DNA from: Alphaproteobacteria bacterium
GTDB lineage: Bacteria; Pseudomonadota; Alphaproteobacteria; Reyranellales; Reyranellaceae
Direction: 5' to 3'
Length of the DNA stretch: 49,948 nucleotides
Assembly: GCA_017308235.1 (NCBI GenBank)
Contig: JAFKFL010000035.1
Span: 1-49,948 of the forward strand
Under the pieces are notes generated by a model, which ran no database searches, was not told where the DNA came from, and saw nothing but the letters and a program-made list of their open reading frames with translations. The first letter of the stretch is position 1. Every line of letters starts with the position of its first letter. The translations under genes were made by a program, and so were the position numbers. Shown here in pieces: positions 1 through 9,353 of the stretch.

Positions 1-1
1 A

Positions 2-19
2 GCGCCACTGGAGTGGCGC
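2..19. other. Short inverted repeat downstream of the first gene
   Basis: An 8-base inverted repeat (GCGCCACT / AGTGGCGC) is separated by 2 bases at the window edge, just past the stop codon of the minus-strand binding-protein gene. It could be part of a terminator, but no T-run is visible and the flanking sequence is cut off. Confidence 0.3.
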
Positions 20-38
20 GCTACCATGATCCTGATGA

Positions 39-1271
39 TCACGCCTTCTTGTCCCAGGTCGGTGTCGGATAGATCGGCGCCGCCGATCGGGCGGCTTCGG
101 GGAACACCAACTCGAGCTTGCCCTTCTGCACCTGGGCGATCATGCCACCCAGGAAAAGGGCATCGCCGTCGCCGTCCGGCGTGAACTTGATTCGAGCGTA
201 GAAGGTCTCGAAATCGGCCGCCGCCAGTGCCTCGCGCACCGCCTCCGGCTTCGTGCTCTTGGCCGCCTGCATGGCCAGGACATAGGTCTCGATGCAGGCC
301 GCAGCGCCCGCGGTGTGATAGGCGATGGGCCGCGTATACTTGCTGCGGTAGTATTCGGCGAACTTCTTGGCATTGCCGAAGAACTTGTCCTTATAGGGCA
401 CGCTCTCGTCCCAATAGGTCGAGCAGAAGAGGCCCTCGGAATACTTGCCCAACGCCTCGCGGAACGAGGCAAGCTGCGGTCCCAGCCCCTGGTAGAGCAG
501 CTTCACGTTGGTGTTGGTCGCCACCATCTGGCGCGCGATCAAAAGCGAATCCTGGTCGTGCACGACGCAAATCAGCAGGTCCGGCGTCTTCTCCCGCACC
601 GACGCCAGCACGCTCGATACGTCCGTGACCTTGGTCGGCAGCTCGTAGGTTTCGATCCGCTTCAGGCCTTCCTTGTCGCAGGCCAGCCGCACACCTTCGG
701 CCGCGGTCTTGGAAAAGGCATCGTTGTTGTAGATCAGCGAGTAGGTCTCAGGCGCGGGTTTCAGCGTCTTGAAAAGTGCCGCCGCCGAGGTGAACTGACG
801 TGTGGCGCGCGGATACATGCCGAACACGTACTTGAAACCGCGGGTGAAGATCGCATCGGAGCCGCCGCCGGTCTGCACCATCGGCTTCTTTGCCCGCTCC
901 GTGATCGCTGCGGTCGGCAGCACGATGTTGCTGCCGAACGAGCCCAGGAAGAAGTTGGTGCCCTCGTCGAGCTGGCGCTGGATCAGAGTAGTGGCACGTG
1001 CCGGGTCGCTGGCATCGTCGAACAGCTTGAGCTCGATCTTGTACTTCTCGCCCGCGATCTCGACCCCGCCCAGCACATCGTTGAGATAGGTCGCCGCGGT
1101 AATGTAGCCGTTGTTCACGTTGAGGCCGGTCTCGGCCGCCGCGCCCGTGAGCGGCACCGATCCACCGATCACCAGCGACTTGCCCGCCTGCGCATGTGCC
1201 GAATGAATCGCCGGCGCAGCAAGCGCGGCCGCACTCCATCCGGCGCCTCGAAGAACATCGCGACGGCGCAT
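39..1271 (-). CDS. ABC transporter substrate-binding protein, branched-chain amino acid (LivJ/K) type
   Basis: This 410-residue periplasmic binding protein belongs to the type I fold family (Peripla_BP_6) that feeds Liv-type importers. The N-terminus MRRRDVLRG followed by an Ala-rich stretch ending near AHAQ (residue 28) looks like a twin-arginine or Sec leader. The mature protein opens with LVIGGSVPLTG, the usual first strand and ligand loop of this family. The ATG is preceded by GGAGGAG (minus strand), which supports the start. No permease or ATPase genes are adjacent on the right, where a divergent peptide-type importer begins; partners may lie beyond the left edge. The ligand cannot be told from sequence: the family also binds amides, urea and aromatic acids. 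Confidence 0.9.
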   Translation of the reverse strand: MRRRDVLRGAGWSAAALAAPAIHSAHAQAGKSLVIGGSVPLTGAAAETGLNVNNGYITAATYLNDVLGGVEIAGEKYKIELKLFDDASDPARATTLIQRQLDEGTNFFLGSFGSNIVLPTAAITERAKKPMVQTGGGSDAIFTRGFKYVFGMYPRATRQFTSAAALFKTLKPAPETYSLIYNNDAFSKTAAEGVRLACDKEGLKRIETYELPTKVTDVSSVLASVREKTPDLLICVVHDQDSLLIARQMVATNTNVKLLYQGLGPQLASFREALGKYSEGLFCSTYWDESVPYKDKFFGNAKKFAEYYRSKYTRPIAYHTAGAAACIETYVLAMQAAKSTKPEAVREALAAADFETFYARIKFTPDGDGDALFLGGMIAQVQKGKLELVFPEAARSAAPIYPTPTWDKKA

Positions 1272-1558
1272 TTCATTCTCCTCCCGTTGTCGCTCCGACG
1301 ATTACTGGAGCGCTTGGTTGGCCGACTATAGTGCAAGACCGTCGCCAGAAGGAGCAGGTCTCGAACGTCGTTCCGCTCAACGCAACGCCTCGAGGCCGCT
1401 CAATCCTTTTTTGCGAAAGCTCTGCAGCTCCCCCGGAGGGTCGCTAACAAGACATCAACATGACGCTATCGTCAGCTTCTTCTTGAGGCCGCCGACGGCT
1501 CTCCGTACAGTACCTTCCAACAAAGTCGGCACACGCCAACAGTTCTGGGAGGAACTTG

Positions 1559-3082
1559 ATGACCAAAGGAGCACGACTGCTCGCGTTGGCGGCTGCAGCC
1601 GCCGTGTTTGCGTCGGGGCCTGCGATGGCGCAGAAGCAGGGCGGCACGCTGACCGTCGGGCTAGAGCTCGACATTCCAGGCTTCGATCCCTTGAAGGTCG
1701 GTGTCTACGATACGTCGGCGAACATCGCCGCCAGCCTGATCCTGGAGACGCTCGTCGGCCTCGATGAGAACGGCAAGGCCAAGCCCAAGCTCGCGCTCTC
1801 GTGGTCCAGTTCCGACGACTTCAAGACGTGGACCTTCAAGCTCAGGCCCGACGTGAAATTCCACGACGGCACGCCATTCAACGCCGAGGCGGTGAAATGG
1901 AACTTCGACCGCCAGAAGGATCCCAAGAACAACTGCCGTTGCGCGTTTTATATCGCCAACCTCCTGAGCATCGACACCCCGGATGACCTGACGGTCGTCT
2001 ATCACCTGAAAGACCCGGCGGTGAATTTCCCGGTCCTATTGACGCGGCCTGATCAGAACAGCTCAGTCCATTCGCCGGCGGCAATCCAGGCCAAGGGCGA
2101 CGACTATAACCGTAATCCCGTCGGGACCGGCCCGTTCATCGTAAAATCGTGGACGGCAGGCGATCGCATGGTGCTGGAGCGCAATCCCAGCTACTGGAAT
2201 AAGGGCCATCCCTACCTCGACCGCGTCGTGCTGCGGCCCCTGCCCGATTCGCAGTCGCGTTTCGCCAGTTTGAAGGCCGGCGAGACCGACATCGTGTGGG
2301 CGGACGAATTCGAAGCCGACAACATCGTGCGGGCGCAGAAGGATCCGACGTTGCAGGTGCTGAGCTATGCCGGCTCGGGCGCCGCGGTGAATGCCATCAA
2401 CACGAAAGTACCACCGCTCGACGACGTGCGCGTGCGCCAGGCACTGGTGATGGCGCTCGACCGCAAGAAGATATCCCAGGCCCTCACCAACGGCATCGCC
2501 CGCCCGGCGACCAATCCCTACGGCGACGGCTCCTGGGTCAAATGCAAGGATGACGGCGCTTTGCCCGAGGATCCCAAGAAGGCAGCGGAGCTGATCAAGG
2601 AATACGGCAAGCCTGTTTCCTTCAAGATGCTGTTCACCGCGACACCGCGCGGCCGCGCCAACGGCCAGGTGCTGCAGCAGCTGTGGAAGAATGTTGGCGC
2701 CAACATGGAGATCGAGCAGGTCGACCAAGCAACCTTCCCGCCGCGCGCGTTCCAGCGCAAGTTCGACATCATCGGCTGGCGAATCGTGGACTTTCCCGAT
2801 CCCGACGTCCAGATGTACGCGAACTTCCACACCGGCAGTCCAGTGGCGCTCGCCAACTACTCGAACCCCGAGCTCGACAAGCTGCTCGAGCACGCGAGGG
2901 TCACGCCTGACGAAGCCAAGCGTAGCGAGGACTATTGCGCCATCAGCCGCATCATCAACCAGGAGGCGATCTGGTTCTGGACCTTCCAGAACACCTACTA
3001 CGCCGTCGCCAAGGCCAAGGTGAAAGGCGTGCCGAAGCTGTTCGGCGGCGTCATCAACGTCTCCGACGCCTGGTTGGAGTAG
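1559..3082 (+). CDS. ABC transporter substrate-binding protein, peptide/nickel (SBP_bac_5) type
   Basis: This periplasmic solute-binding protein of about 507 residues is of the DppA/OppA family. A Sec signal peptide (MTKGARLLALAAAAAVFASG, ending at AMAQ) is followed by the family's N-terminal GGTLTVG strand. The signature FKLRPDVKFHDGTPFNAEAV lies around residues 95-115. The start chosen is the ATG at 1559, 6 bases after GGAGG; an in-frame TTG directly before it is less well spaced. It is the first gene of a five-gene importer operon (binding protein, two permeases, two ATPases). The ligand could be a di/oligopeptide, an opine or another small solute. Confidence 0.9.
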   Translation: MTKGARLLALAAAAAVFASGPAMAQKQGGTLTVGLELDIPGFDPLKVGVYDTSANIAASLILETLVGLDENGKAKPKLALSWSSSDDFKTWTFKLRPDVKFHDGTPFNAEAVKWNFDRQKDPKNNCRCAFYIANLLSIDTPDDLTVVYHLKDPAVNFPVLLTRPDQNSSVHSPAAIQAKGDDYNRNPVGTGPFIVKSWTAGDRMVLERNPSYWNKGHPYLDRVVLRPLPDSQSRFASLKAGETDIVWADEFEADNIVRAQKDPTLQVLSYAGSGAAVNAINTKVPPLDDVRVRQALVMALDRKKISQALTNGIARPATNPYGDGSWVKCKDDGALPEDPKKAAELIKEYGKPVSFKMLFTATPRGRANGQVLQQLWKNVGANMEIEQVDQATFPPRAFQRKFDIIGWRIVDFPDPDVQMYANFHTGSPVALANYSNPELDKLLEHARVTPDEAKRSEDYCAISRIINQEAIWFWTFQNTYYAVAKAKVKGVPKLFGGVINVSDAWLE

Positions 3083-3112
3083 ATTTTGGTTGATCCAGCG
3101 TAGGAGTACGGT

Positions 3113-4063
3113 ATGGCGCGCTTCGTGGGACGGAAGCTGCTTCACCTGCTGCCGGTCCTGCTCGCCGTTACGCTGCTCACGTTCCTGATCGCCTCGCTGC
3201 TGCCGGGCGATCTTGCCTACACAATCTTGGGCGACCAGGCGACGCCCGAGAAGGTTGCTGCATTACGCGCCCAGATGGGGCTCGATCTGCCGATCTGGCA
3301 ACGCTACCTGCATTGGTTATGGGACGTGCTGCAAGGCGACTTCGGCAGGTCCTTCCGCACCGGCGAGACCGTGCTGGCGGCGGTGGCCGACCGGCTGCCG
3401 GTGTCGATCGAGCTGATGTTGATGGCGGAGGGGCTGGGTCTCCTAATCGGCATTCCGCTGGCCATCCTGTGCGCGGTCCGAAGCGGCAGCGCGATCGACC
3501 GGTTCCTGACCGGCCTCGCCTTCGGCAAGCTATCGCTGCCCTCGTTCATGGTGGCGATCCTGCTGATCTACCTCTTTGCCGTGACGCTCGGTTGGCTGCC
3601 GGCGACCGGCTGGGTGCCCTTCACCGAGGATCCGATCGGCAACCTTCGCAGCTTCGTGCTGCCTGCGCTCACGCTCGCCTTCGCCGAATGGCCGGTACTG
3701 ATGCGCGTGCTGCGGTCCGATATGATCGCGACGCTGCAGGAAGATTACATCGCGATGGCCAAGGCCAAGGGCCTGCATCCGGCGCGCATCCTTCTGGTCC
3801 ATGCCCTGAAGCCGTCGTCGCTGACCCTGGTCACCGTGACGGGCATCAATATAGGCCGGCTGATTGGCGGCGCGCTGATCGTCGAGACCATCTTCGCCCT
3901 TCCCGGTATCGGTCGCCTGCTGGTCGGCGCCATCTATGCGCGCGACTTCATCATCCTGCAGGGCGTCGTTCTGTTCGTGGCGATTGGCTTTGTGCTCGTG
4001 AATTTCATCGTGGACATGCTTTACGCCGTTCTCGATCCGAGGATCCGCCATGGCCGTGCTTGA
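3113..4063 (+). CDS. ABC transporter permease, DppB/OppB type
   Basis: This 316-residue inner-membrane permease forms one half of the translocation channel of the peptide-type importer. Hydrophobic segments are visible from about residue 8 (KLLHLLPVLLAVTLLTF) to the C-terminus, matching the six-helix DppB layout with a large periplasmic loop after helix 1. The cytoplasmic EAA loop that docks the ATPase begins near residue 211 (DYIAMAKAKGLHPARI). The C-terminal motif ALPGIGRLLVGAI is typical. It starts 30 bases after the binding-protein gene and overlaps the next permease by 14 bases, so translation is probably coupled. Confidence 0.93.
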   Translation: MARFVGRKLLHLLPVLLAVTLLTFLIASLLPGDLAYTILGDQATPEKVAALRAQMGLDLPIWQRYLHWLWDVLQGDFGRSFRTGETVLAAVADRLPVSIELMLMAEGLGLLIGIPLAILCAVRSGSAIDRFLTGLAFGKLSLPSFMVAILLIYLFAVTLGWLPATGWVPFTEDPIGNLRSFVLPALTLAFAEWPVLMRVLRSDMIATLQEDYIAMAKAKGLHPARILLVHALKPSSLTLVTVTGINIGRLIGGALIVETIFALPGIGRLLVGAIYARDFIILQGVVLFVAIGFVLVNFIVDMLYAVLDPRIRHGRA

Positions 4064-4922
4064 GCTCGAAGGCGACACCGCCCTGGTCTCGCCTGTACGT
4101 CGGCGCGGTCGACGGCTGGGCGGATTGTTCGTGGCAGCGCTCTTCTGGGTCGTCCTGATCGGGCTGGCTGCCATCCTGGCCAACGTCCTGCCGATCGTGA
4201 GCCCGACCGACATGGACTTCCTGGGCAAGCGCGCGCCACCCAGCGCCGCCCACCTTCTGGGCACCGACCAGCTCGGCCGCGACATGCTCTCGCGCCTGAT
4301 CTATGGCGCACGCATCTCGCTCACCGTCGGGCTGCTGTCGCCGGTGATCGGTCTCGTGATCGGCGGCGCGCTCGGCATGCTGGCAGGCTATTTCGGCGGC
4401 CGTTTCGAAGCGCTCACAGTCGGCGGCGTCGATGTCCTACTCGCCTTCCCGCCGCTCGTGTTCGCGCTCGCCGTTACCGCCTACCTCGGCCAATCGGCCC
4501 TCAATATCACCCTGGTGATCGGCGTGCTGAGCATCCCGGCCTTCACCCGCGTCGCGCGGGCCGTGACGCTCTCGCTCGCTCAACGCGAATTCGTGGTGGC
4601 CGCGCAGACCCTTGGTGCAACGCATATGCGCATCCTACTACGCGAGCTCCTGCCCAACGTGGCGTTGCCATTGATGGCCTTCTTCCTGTTGGCTGTCGCA
4701 GTGACTATCGTCGTCGAGGGTGCGCTGAGCTTCCTTGGGCTCGGCGTTCCGCCGCCGGCGCCGAGCTGGGGCAGCATGATCGGCGAAGGGCGCGAAAGCC
4801 TCGATATCGCGCCTTGGCTCGCCTTCCTGCCCGCGGGCTTCATGTTCGCAACGGTCCTCGCCTTCAACGTCATCGGCGACACGCTGCGCGCCCTCACCGA
4901 TCCGCGACCAGGTGCTCTTTGA
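4050..4922 (+). CDS. ABC transporter permease, DppC/OppC type
   Basis: This 290-residue inner-membrane permease is the partner of the preceding DppB-like protein. The N-terminal region carries one helix (about residues 25-50) followed by HLLGTDQLGRDMLSRLIYGA, a hallmark of DppC permeases. The EAA loop starts near residue 180 (EFVVAAQTLGATHMRILLRE). The C-terminal FLGLGVPPPAPSWGSMI segment is typical of the family. It overlaps the upstream gene by 14 bases and is followed after 10 bases by the ATPase start, as expected for a single transcript. Confidence 0.93.
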   Translation: MAVLELEGDTALVSPVRRRGRRLGGLFVAALFWVVLIGLAAILANVLPIVSPTDMDFLGKRAPPSAAHLLGTDQLGRDMLSRLIYGARISLTVGLLSPVIGLVIGGALGMLAGYFGGRFEALTVGGVDVLLAFPPLVFALAVTAYLGQSALNITLVIGVLSIPAFTRVARAVTLSLAQREFVVAAQTLGATHMRILLRELLPNVALPLMAFFLLAVAVTIVVEGALSFLGLGVPPPAPSWGSMIGEGRESLDIAPWLAFLPAGFMFATVLAFNVIGDTLRALTDPRPGAL

Positions 4923-4932
4923 GGGACGCGTC

Positions 4933-5925
4933 ATGACCCGCGCCCTGCTGTCGCTCGAGGATGTGTCGGTCGAATTGCCGACGCCGCGGGGTACGCTTCG
5001 GGCCGTCGACAAGGTCGATCTCAGCCTCATGCCGGGTCGCACGCTGGGCATCGTCGGCGAGTCGGGCTGCGGCAAGACCATGCTGTCGCGCGCCATCCTG
5101 CAGCTGCTGCCCAAGCGTGCGAAGCTCTCGGGTCGCGTCCGCTTCGGTGGTCACGATCTCGCGGCCCTGCCAGCCGAATCGCTTCGCCGGTTGCGCGGGC
5201 CGGAGCTCGCCGTCGTGTTCCAGGACCCGATGACGTCCCTCAATCCCGTGCTCACGATCGGCACCCAACTCATCGAGACGCTGCAAGCCCATCTCGGCAT
5301 GGACGGCGCGGCGGCGGCGAGGCGCAGCGTCGATCTGCTGGCCGCGGTCGGCATTCCCGCGCCGGCGCAGCGGCTGCGCCAGTATCCGCACCAGCTTTCC
5401 GGCGGCATGCGCCAGCGAGTCGCGATCGCCATCGCCCTTTCCTGCGAGCCCAAGCTTTTGGTCGCCGACGAGCCCACCACGGCGCTCGATGTCACGGTTC
5501 AAGCCCAGATCCTCGATCTGCTGGCACGCGAGCAGAGGCGCCGACAGATGGCGATGATCCTGATCACCCACGATCTCGGCGTCGTGGCTGGCCGCACCGA
5601 TGAAGTGGCCGTGATGTATGCCGGGCGCGTCGTCGAACGCGCGCCCACGGCCCAGCTCTTCGCCCGAATGCGCATGCCTTACACCGAGGCGTTGCTGGCC
5701 GCGATTCCCAAGCTCGACTCGCCGCCCCACACGACGCTGCCTGCGATCGCCGGCCGGCCGCCGGATCCGACCCGACCCATGCCGGGCTGTTCCTTCTCGC
5801 CGCGCTGTCGCTACGCCGACGACCACTGCCGGCATGCCAAGCCGACGCTCGCCGACCCGGAAAGGAGCGGCGGGTTTTATGCCTGCTGGCATCCACTGAC
5901 GCTCCCTGCCGCGGTGGGCACGTGA
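4933..5925 (+). CDS. ABC transporter ATP-binding protein, DppD/OppD type
   Basis: This is the first of two ATPases of the peptide-type importer, about 330 residues. It has Walker A GESGCGKT (about residue 43), the Q-loop in VVFQDPMTSLNP, ABC signature LSGGMRQRV (155-163) and Walker B LLVADEP (175-181). The C-terminal oligopeptide-family extension carries clustered cysteines (CSFSPRCRYADDHC). In DppD homologues these bind an Fe-S cluster, which is family knowledge and not shown here. The ATG at 4933, 6 bases after GAGGGA, is preferred over an upstream in-frame GTG at 4912 that would overlap the permease gene. Confidence 0.93.
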   Translation: MTRALLSLEDVSVELPTPRGTLRAVDKVDLSLMPGRTLGIVGESGCGKTMLSRAILQLLPKRAKLSGRVRFGGHDLAALPAESLRRLRGPELAVVFQDPMTSLNPVLTIGTQLIETLQAHLGMDGAAAARRSVDLLAAVGIPAPAQRLRQYPHQLSGGMRQRVAIAIALSCEPKLLVADEPTTALDVTVQAQILDLLAREQRRRQMAMILITHDLGVVAGRTDEVAVMYAGRVVERAPTAQLFARMRMPYTEALLAAIPKLDSPPHTTLPAIAGRPPDPTRPMPGCSFSPRCRYADDHCRHAKPTLADPERSGGFYACWHPLTLPAAVGT

Positions 5926-6902
5926 TGGCGGACAGCACGTCACGCCTCAACGCACCGCTCCTTTCGGTGGAGCAGCTGGTGGTCGAATATCCGGTCAGCG
6001 GCCGCACGCTGTCGGCAGTTGCCGACGTGAGCCTCACCGTCGGCCGCGGCGAGACGCTCGGCCTCGTGGGCGAATCGGGCTGCGGCAAGTCCACGCTTGG
6101 CCGCGCCGTGCTGCAGCTGAGACGCCCCACCGCCGGCAAGGTCGTGTTCGACGGCGCCGACCTCACGGCGCTGGATGGCGAAGCGCTGCGTTTGATGCGC
6201 CGGCGGCTGCAGCTCATCTTCCAGGACCCGATCGCCTCCCTCAATCCTCGACGCTGCATCGGCGATATTGTGGCCGAGCCGCTGGTGATCACGGGCATCA
6301 CCGACCGCAACGAGCGCGAGCGGCGCGTGCGTGACGTGCTGGCGGCAGTGGGCCTCGACCCCGACGTCGTCTGGCGCCGCCTGCCGCACGAATTCTCCGG
6401 CGGCCAGTGCCAGCGCGTCTGCATTGCCCGCGCATTGATCCTCGAGCCGGAGCTCGTGATCTGCGACGAGCCGGTATCGGCGCTTGATGTCTCGATCCGC
6501 GCCCAGATCCTCAATCTCCTGGAAGAGATGAAGCAGCGCTACGGCCTCACGCTCCTTTTCATTGCCCACGACCTCGCCGTGGTGAAGGCCGTCAGCGACC
6601 GCATCGCCGTCATGTACTTGGGCCGGCTGTGCGAGGTCGGGCCGACCGAAGCGGTGTTCGATCGGCCTGCCCATCCTTATACGGCGCTGCTCCTGGAAGC
6701 GATCCCGGTGCCGGACCCAACGGTCATGCCGGCGACGAATATTGCGACCGGCGAACCACCCTCGCCACTCGATCCGCCCTCAGGCTGCCGCTTCCGCACC
6801 CGCTGCCCGCGCGCCGACCGCCTTTGCGCCGAAAAAGTACCGATCCTGCAGGCCACTGCCGGCGGACAGACAGTGGCCTGCCATCATCCGCTGACCGGTT
6901 AG
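5925..6902 (+). CDS. ABC transporter ATP-binding protein, DppF/OppF type
   Basis: This second ATPase of the importer, about 325 residues, has Walker A GESGCGKST (49-57), the Q-loop in IFQDPIASLNP, signature FSGGQCQRV (157-165) and Walker B VICDEP (178-183). The C-terminal cysteine-bearing tail (GCRFRTRCPRADRLC) is typical of the OppF group. The ATG overlaps the previous stop by one base (TGATG), implying coupled translation; a GTG one codon earlier is also possible. Its TAG stop overlaps the TAA stop of the convergent livF gene, and there is no spacer or obvious terminator between the two operons. Confidence 0.93.
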   Translation: MADSTSRLNAPLLSVEQLVVEYPVSGRTLSAVADVSLTVGRGETLGLVGESGCGKSTLGRAVLQLRRPTAGKVVFDGADLTALDGEALRLMRRRLQLIFQDPIASLNPRRCIGDIVAEPLVITGITDRNERERRVRDVLAAVGLDPDVVWRRLPHEFSGGQCQRVCIARALILEPELVICDEPVSALDVSIRAQILNLLEEMKQRYGLTLLFIAHDLAVVKAVSDRIAVMYLGRLCEVGPTEAVFDRPAHPYTALLLEAIPVPDPTVMPATNIATGEPPSPLDPPSGCRFRTRCPRADRLCAEKVPILQATAGGQTVACHHPLTG

Positions 6903-7621
6903 TCGGAAAGGTGCCACTCCTCGGCACTCGCGCCCGCCAGCGACTGTATCAGCCCTTCATCCGCCGCCAGCGCCGCGGCCGGACCGTGATGGACGACGAT
7001 TCCGTGATCAAGCACGTACGCCGTATCGGCAATGTCCAACGCCATGCGCACATTCTGTTCCACGAGCAGGACCGTCATCCCCTCCTGCTTCATGGTCGTG
7101 ACGATCCGGAACACATCCTTGACGATCAGAGGCGCGAGCCCCTGCGAGGGTTCGTCGAGGATCAGCACTTTCGGGTTCAATAGCAGGGCGCGGGCGATCG
7201 ACAGCATTTCCTGCTCGCCGCCCGACAACTGCCGGCCGCGGTTCATCTTCCGCTCCGCCAGGCGAGGGAAAAGTTGGTAGATGCGCGGGATGTCGAATGG
7301 GCCGGTGTCACCCTGCGGCACCTTCAGATTGTCCTCGACGGTGAGATTGGGAAAAACGCGCCGCCCTTCCGGCACGTAGCCGACCCGCTGTCGCGCCACC
7401 CGATAGGGTGCCAGCTTCGAGACTTCGTGACCAAAGACCTTGACCGACCCGGATCGCGACGGCGTAAGCCCCATGATGCTGCGCATCATCGTGGTCTTGC
7501 CCGCGCCGTTGCGGCCAAGGAGCGTCGTGATGCTGCCCTCTGCAGCGCTGAGGGAAACATCATGCAGGATATGGCTCTTGCCGTAGAACGTGTTGAGCCC
7601 GCTGATCTCGATCGCGTTCAT
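6899..7621 (-). CDS. livF: Branched-chain amino acid-type ABC transporter ATP-binding protein LivF
   Basis: This 240-residue ATPase is of the LivF class. It has Walker A GRNGAGKTT (36-44), a YVPEGRRVFPNLTVEDNL segment (82-99) diagnostic for LivF, signature LSGGEQ (132-137) and Walker B LILDEPSQGLAP (153-164). It is the last gene of the binding protein-livH-livM-livG-livF unit. It starts with a 4-base ATGA overlap on livG. It pairs with LivG to energise the LivH/LivM channel; the imported substrate may be a branched-chain amino acid or another small carboxylate. Confidence 0.93.
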   Translation of the reverse strand: MNAIEISGLNTFYGKSHILHDVSLSAAEGSITTLLGRNGAGKTTMMRSIMGLTPSRSGSVKVFGHEVSKLAPYRVARQRVGYVPEGRRVFPNLTVEDNLKVPQGDTGPFDIPRIYQLFPRLAERKMNRGRQLSGGEQEMLSIARALLLNPKVLILDEPSQGLAPLIVKDVFRIVTTMKQEGMTVLLVEQNVRMALDIADTAYVLDHGIVVHHGPAAALAADEGLIQSLAGASAEEWHLSD

Positions 7622-8379
7622 TCGGCTTTTCCCAGATAGGCGTTCTGCACATGCTCGTTGGCGCTGATTTCCTCGGGCGTGCCTTCGGCCAGCAGCTTGC
7701 CTTCGGCCAGAACCGAGATGCGGTCGGCGAGATGGAACACCACGCGCATGTCATGTTCGATCAAGACGATCGTGTATTTCGAGTCGCGATGCAGGCGGCG
7801 GATCATGCCGGTGACCTGGTAGGTTTCCTCGTCCCCCATGCCGGCCGTCGGCTCGTCGAGCAGGAGCAGACTGGGCTTCAAGGCCAGCGCCATCGCGATC
7901 TCGGCCGAGCGCTGATCGCCATGTGACAACTCGCCGACGAGACGGTCGGCCTTTGACGTCAGGTTGGCCATCGTCATCACTTCTTCCGAAGCGTCGGCGA
8001 CGCGCTTCTTCTCAGCGGCGCTCAGCCAGGCGCGCAAGCTGAAGCCAAGGCCCGTTTCGACCGCGATCCGGGTGTTTTCACGCACCGTCAACTCGGGAAA
8101 GATCTCGGTTATCTGAAAGGTGCGCCCCATGCCCATCTTGACCCGCGCAGCGGCTGGAACGCGGCTGATGTTCGAGCCGTCCATCAGGATATCGCCGGAC
8201 GTGGGCGGGAAGAATCCGGTGATCAGGTTGAAGAATGTGGTCTTGCCTGCACCGTTTGGCCCGATGATCGCACGCAGCTCGCCGCTTGCCACGCGCATCG
8301 ACACATCGGACACGGCCGTGAGGTTCCCGAACCTCTTCGTGGCGCTGCGGACTTCGAGCTTCGGCACCGCGGCACTCAT
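7618..8379 (-). CDS. livG: Branched-chain amino acid-type ABC transporter ATP-binding protein LivG
   Basis: This 253-residue ATPase has Walker A GPNGAGKTT (40-48), the LivG-type FFNLITGFFPPTSGDI segment, a GRTFQITEIFPELTVREN stretch (85-102), a slightly divergent signature LSHGDQRSAEIAMAL (151-165) and Walker B LLLLDEPTAG (171-180). The C-terminal VFHLADRISVLAEGKLLAEG helix-strand is typical of LivG. It is linked to livM upstream and livF downstream by 4-base ATGA overlaps. The signature has SHGDQ where SGGEQ or SYGQQ is common, a variation also known among urea/amide-type Liv transporters. Confidence 0.92.
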   Translation of the reverse strand: MSAAVPKLEVRSATKRFGNLTAVSDVSMRVASGELRAIIGPNGAGKTTFFNLITGFFPPTSGDILMDGSNISRVPAAARVKMGMGRTFQITEIFPELTVRENTRIAVETGLGFSLRAWLSAAEKKRVADASEEVMTMANLTSKADRLVGELSHGDQRSAEIAMALALKPSLLLLDEPTAGMGDEETYQVTGMIRRLHRDSKYTIVLIEHDMRVVFHLADRISVLAEGKLLAEGTPEEISANEHVQNAYLGKAE

Positions 8380-9353
8380 GCGCCGGACCTCTTCTGCAGC
8401 ACACCCATCAAGCCACGTGGGAAGAACAGCACGACCAGCACGAAGACAAGGCCCACAAAGGACATCCAGTTGGTGGTCATCGACGAGACGTAGTCCTGCA
8501 GCATGACGAACAGAACCGCACCCACCAACGGTCCCCAGAAGGTACGCATACCGCCCATCACCGCGATCATCACGATGTTGCCGGACATGATGTAGTTGAG
8601 TCCCAGGGGATCGGCGAAGTTGTTCAACAGCGCGTAGAGCGTTCCAGCGAGCGCCGTGAAGAAGCAGGAAATGGAGAAGGAAAGCCAGATGTGCTTCTCG
8701 ACCGGCAAGCCAAGGAAGCGGGCGCGGCGTTCGTTTTCCCGGATTGCCAGCATGGTTCGGCCAAATGGAGACTTCAGGATCAGTGCCTGCAGCCCCACCG
8801 CGAGACCAAAGACCACCAGCACAAAGTAGTAGAACAGCATCCCGTTGCCGGTGATGTCGATCTTGAACAGGCCGAAATCGAGCGGCGCCCGGACGAAGCC
8901 GCGCAGCCCGTCATAGCCGCCGGTGAAGTCGTCCCATTTGTAGGCGATGTAGAAGCAGACCTGACCGAAGGCGATGGTCACCATGGCGAAGTAGACGCCA
9001 CGCCGGCGGACCAGGAGCAGACCGAACAACGTGCCGGCGATTCCGCCCAGCAGGGTACCTGCCAGTATGGACAAGGGAGTGGAGGCCGCCACGTATTTGA
9101 GCGTCAGCCCAGCGCCATAGGCGCCGAGCCCGAAATAGGCCGCATGACCGAAACTCAGCACGCCGGTGTAGCCCAGCAGCAGGTTGAGACCCATGGCGGC
9201 AAGGGCCATAACCAGCACGCGCGCTGCAATTGCCGTATAGCCACCGACCAGCGGCAGCCAGAAGGGGACCGTAAGCAGCAACGCCCATATGATGACAAGC
9301 TGCTGCCACGGGCGGACGACGGTGGCGTCGGCGCGGGTGGTTACGGTGCTCAT
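8376..9353 (-). CDS. livM: Branched-chain amino acid-type ABC transporter permease LivM
   Basis: This 325-residue inner-membrane permease has about nine or ten hydrophobic segments. The LivM hallmark LLGYTGVLSFGHAAYFGLGAY lies near residues 59-80, and the later ATPase-docking region reads SPFGRTMLAIRENERRARFLG. A polar N-terminus of about 18 residues precedes the first helix. It overlaps livH upstream and livG downstream by 4 bases each. With LivH it forms the channel of the importer. Confidence 0.92.
   Translation of the reverse strand: MSTVTTRADATVVRPWQQLVIIWALLLTVPFWLPLVGGYTAIAARVLVMALAAMGLNLLLGYTGVLSFGHAAYFGLGAYGAGLTLKYVAASTPLSILAGTLLGGIAGTLFGLLLVRRRGVYFAMVTIAFGQVCFYIAYKWDDFTGGYDGLRGFVRAPLDFGLFKIDITGNGMLFYYFVLVVFGLAVGLQALILKSPFGRTMLAIRENERRARFLGLPVEKHIWLSFSISCFFTALAGTLYALLNNFADPLGLNYIMSGNIVMIAVMGGMRTFWGPLVGAVLFVMLQDYVSSMTTNWMSFVGLVFVLVVLFFPRGLMGVLQKRSGA

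Noticed and set aside
1272..1558. Possible small RNA or gene in the divergent spacer
   Set aside because: No convincing hairpin with T-run, no conserved reading frame and no clear promoter pair could be recognised.
2063..3145. 360-codon open frame antisense to the peptide-binding protein gene
   Set aside because: No signal, domain or ribosome binding site; the plus strand encodes an intact SBP_bac_5 protein.
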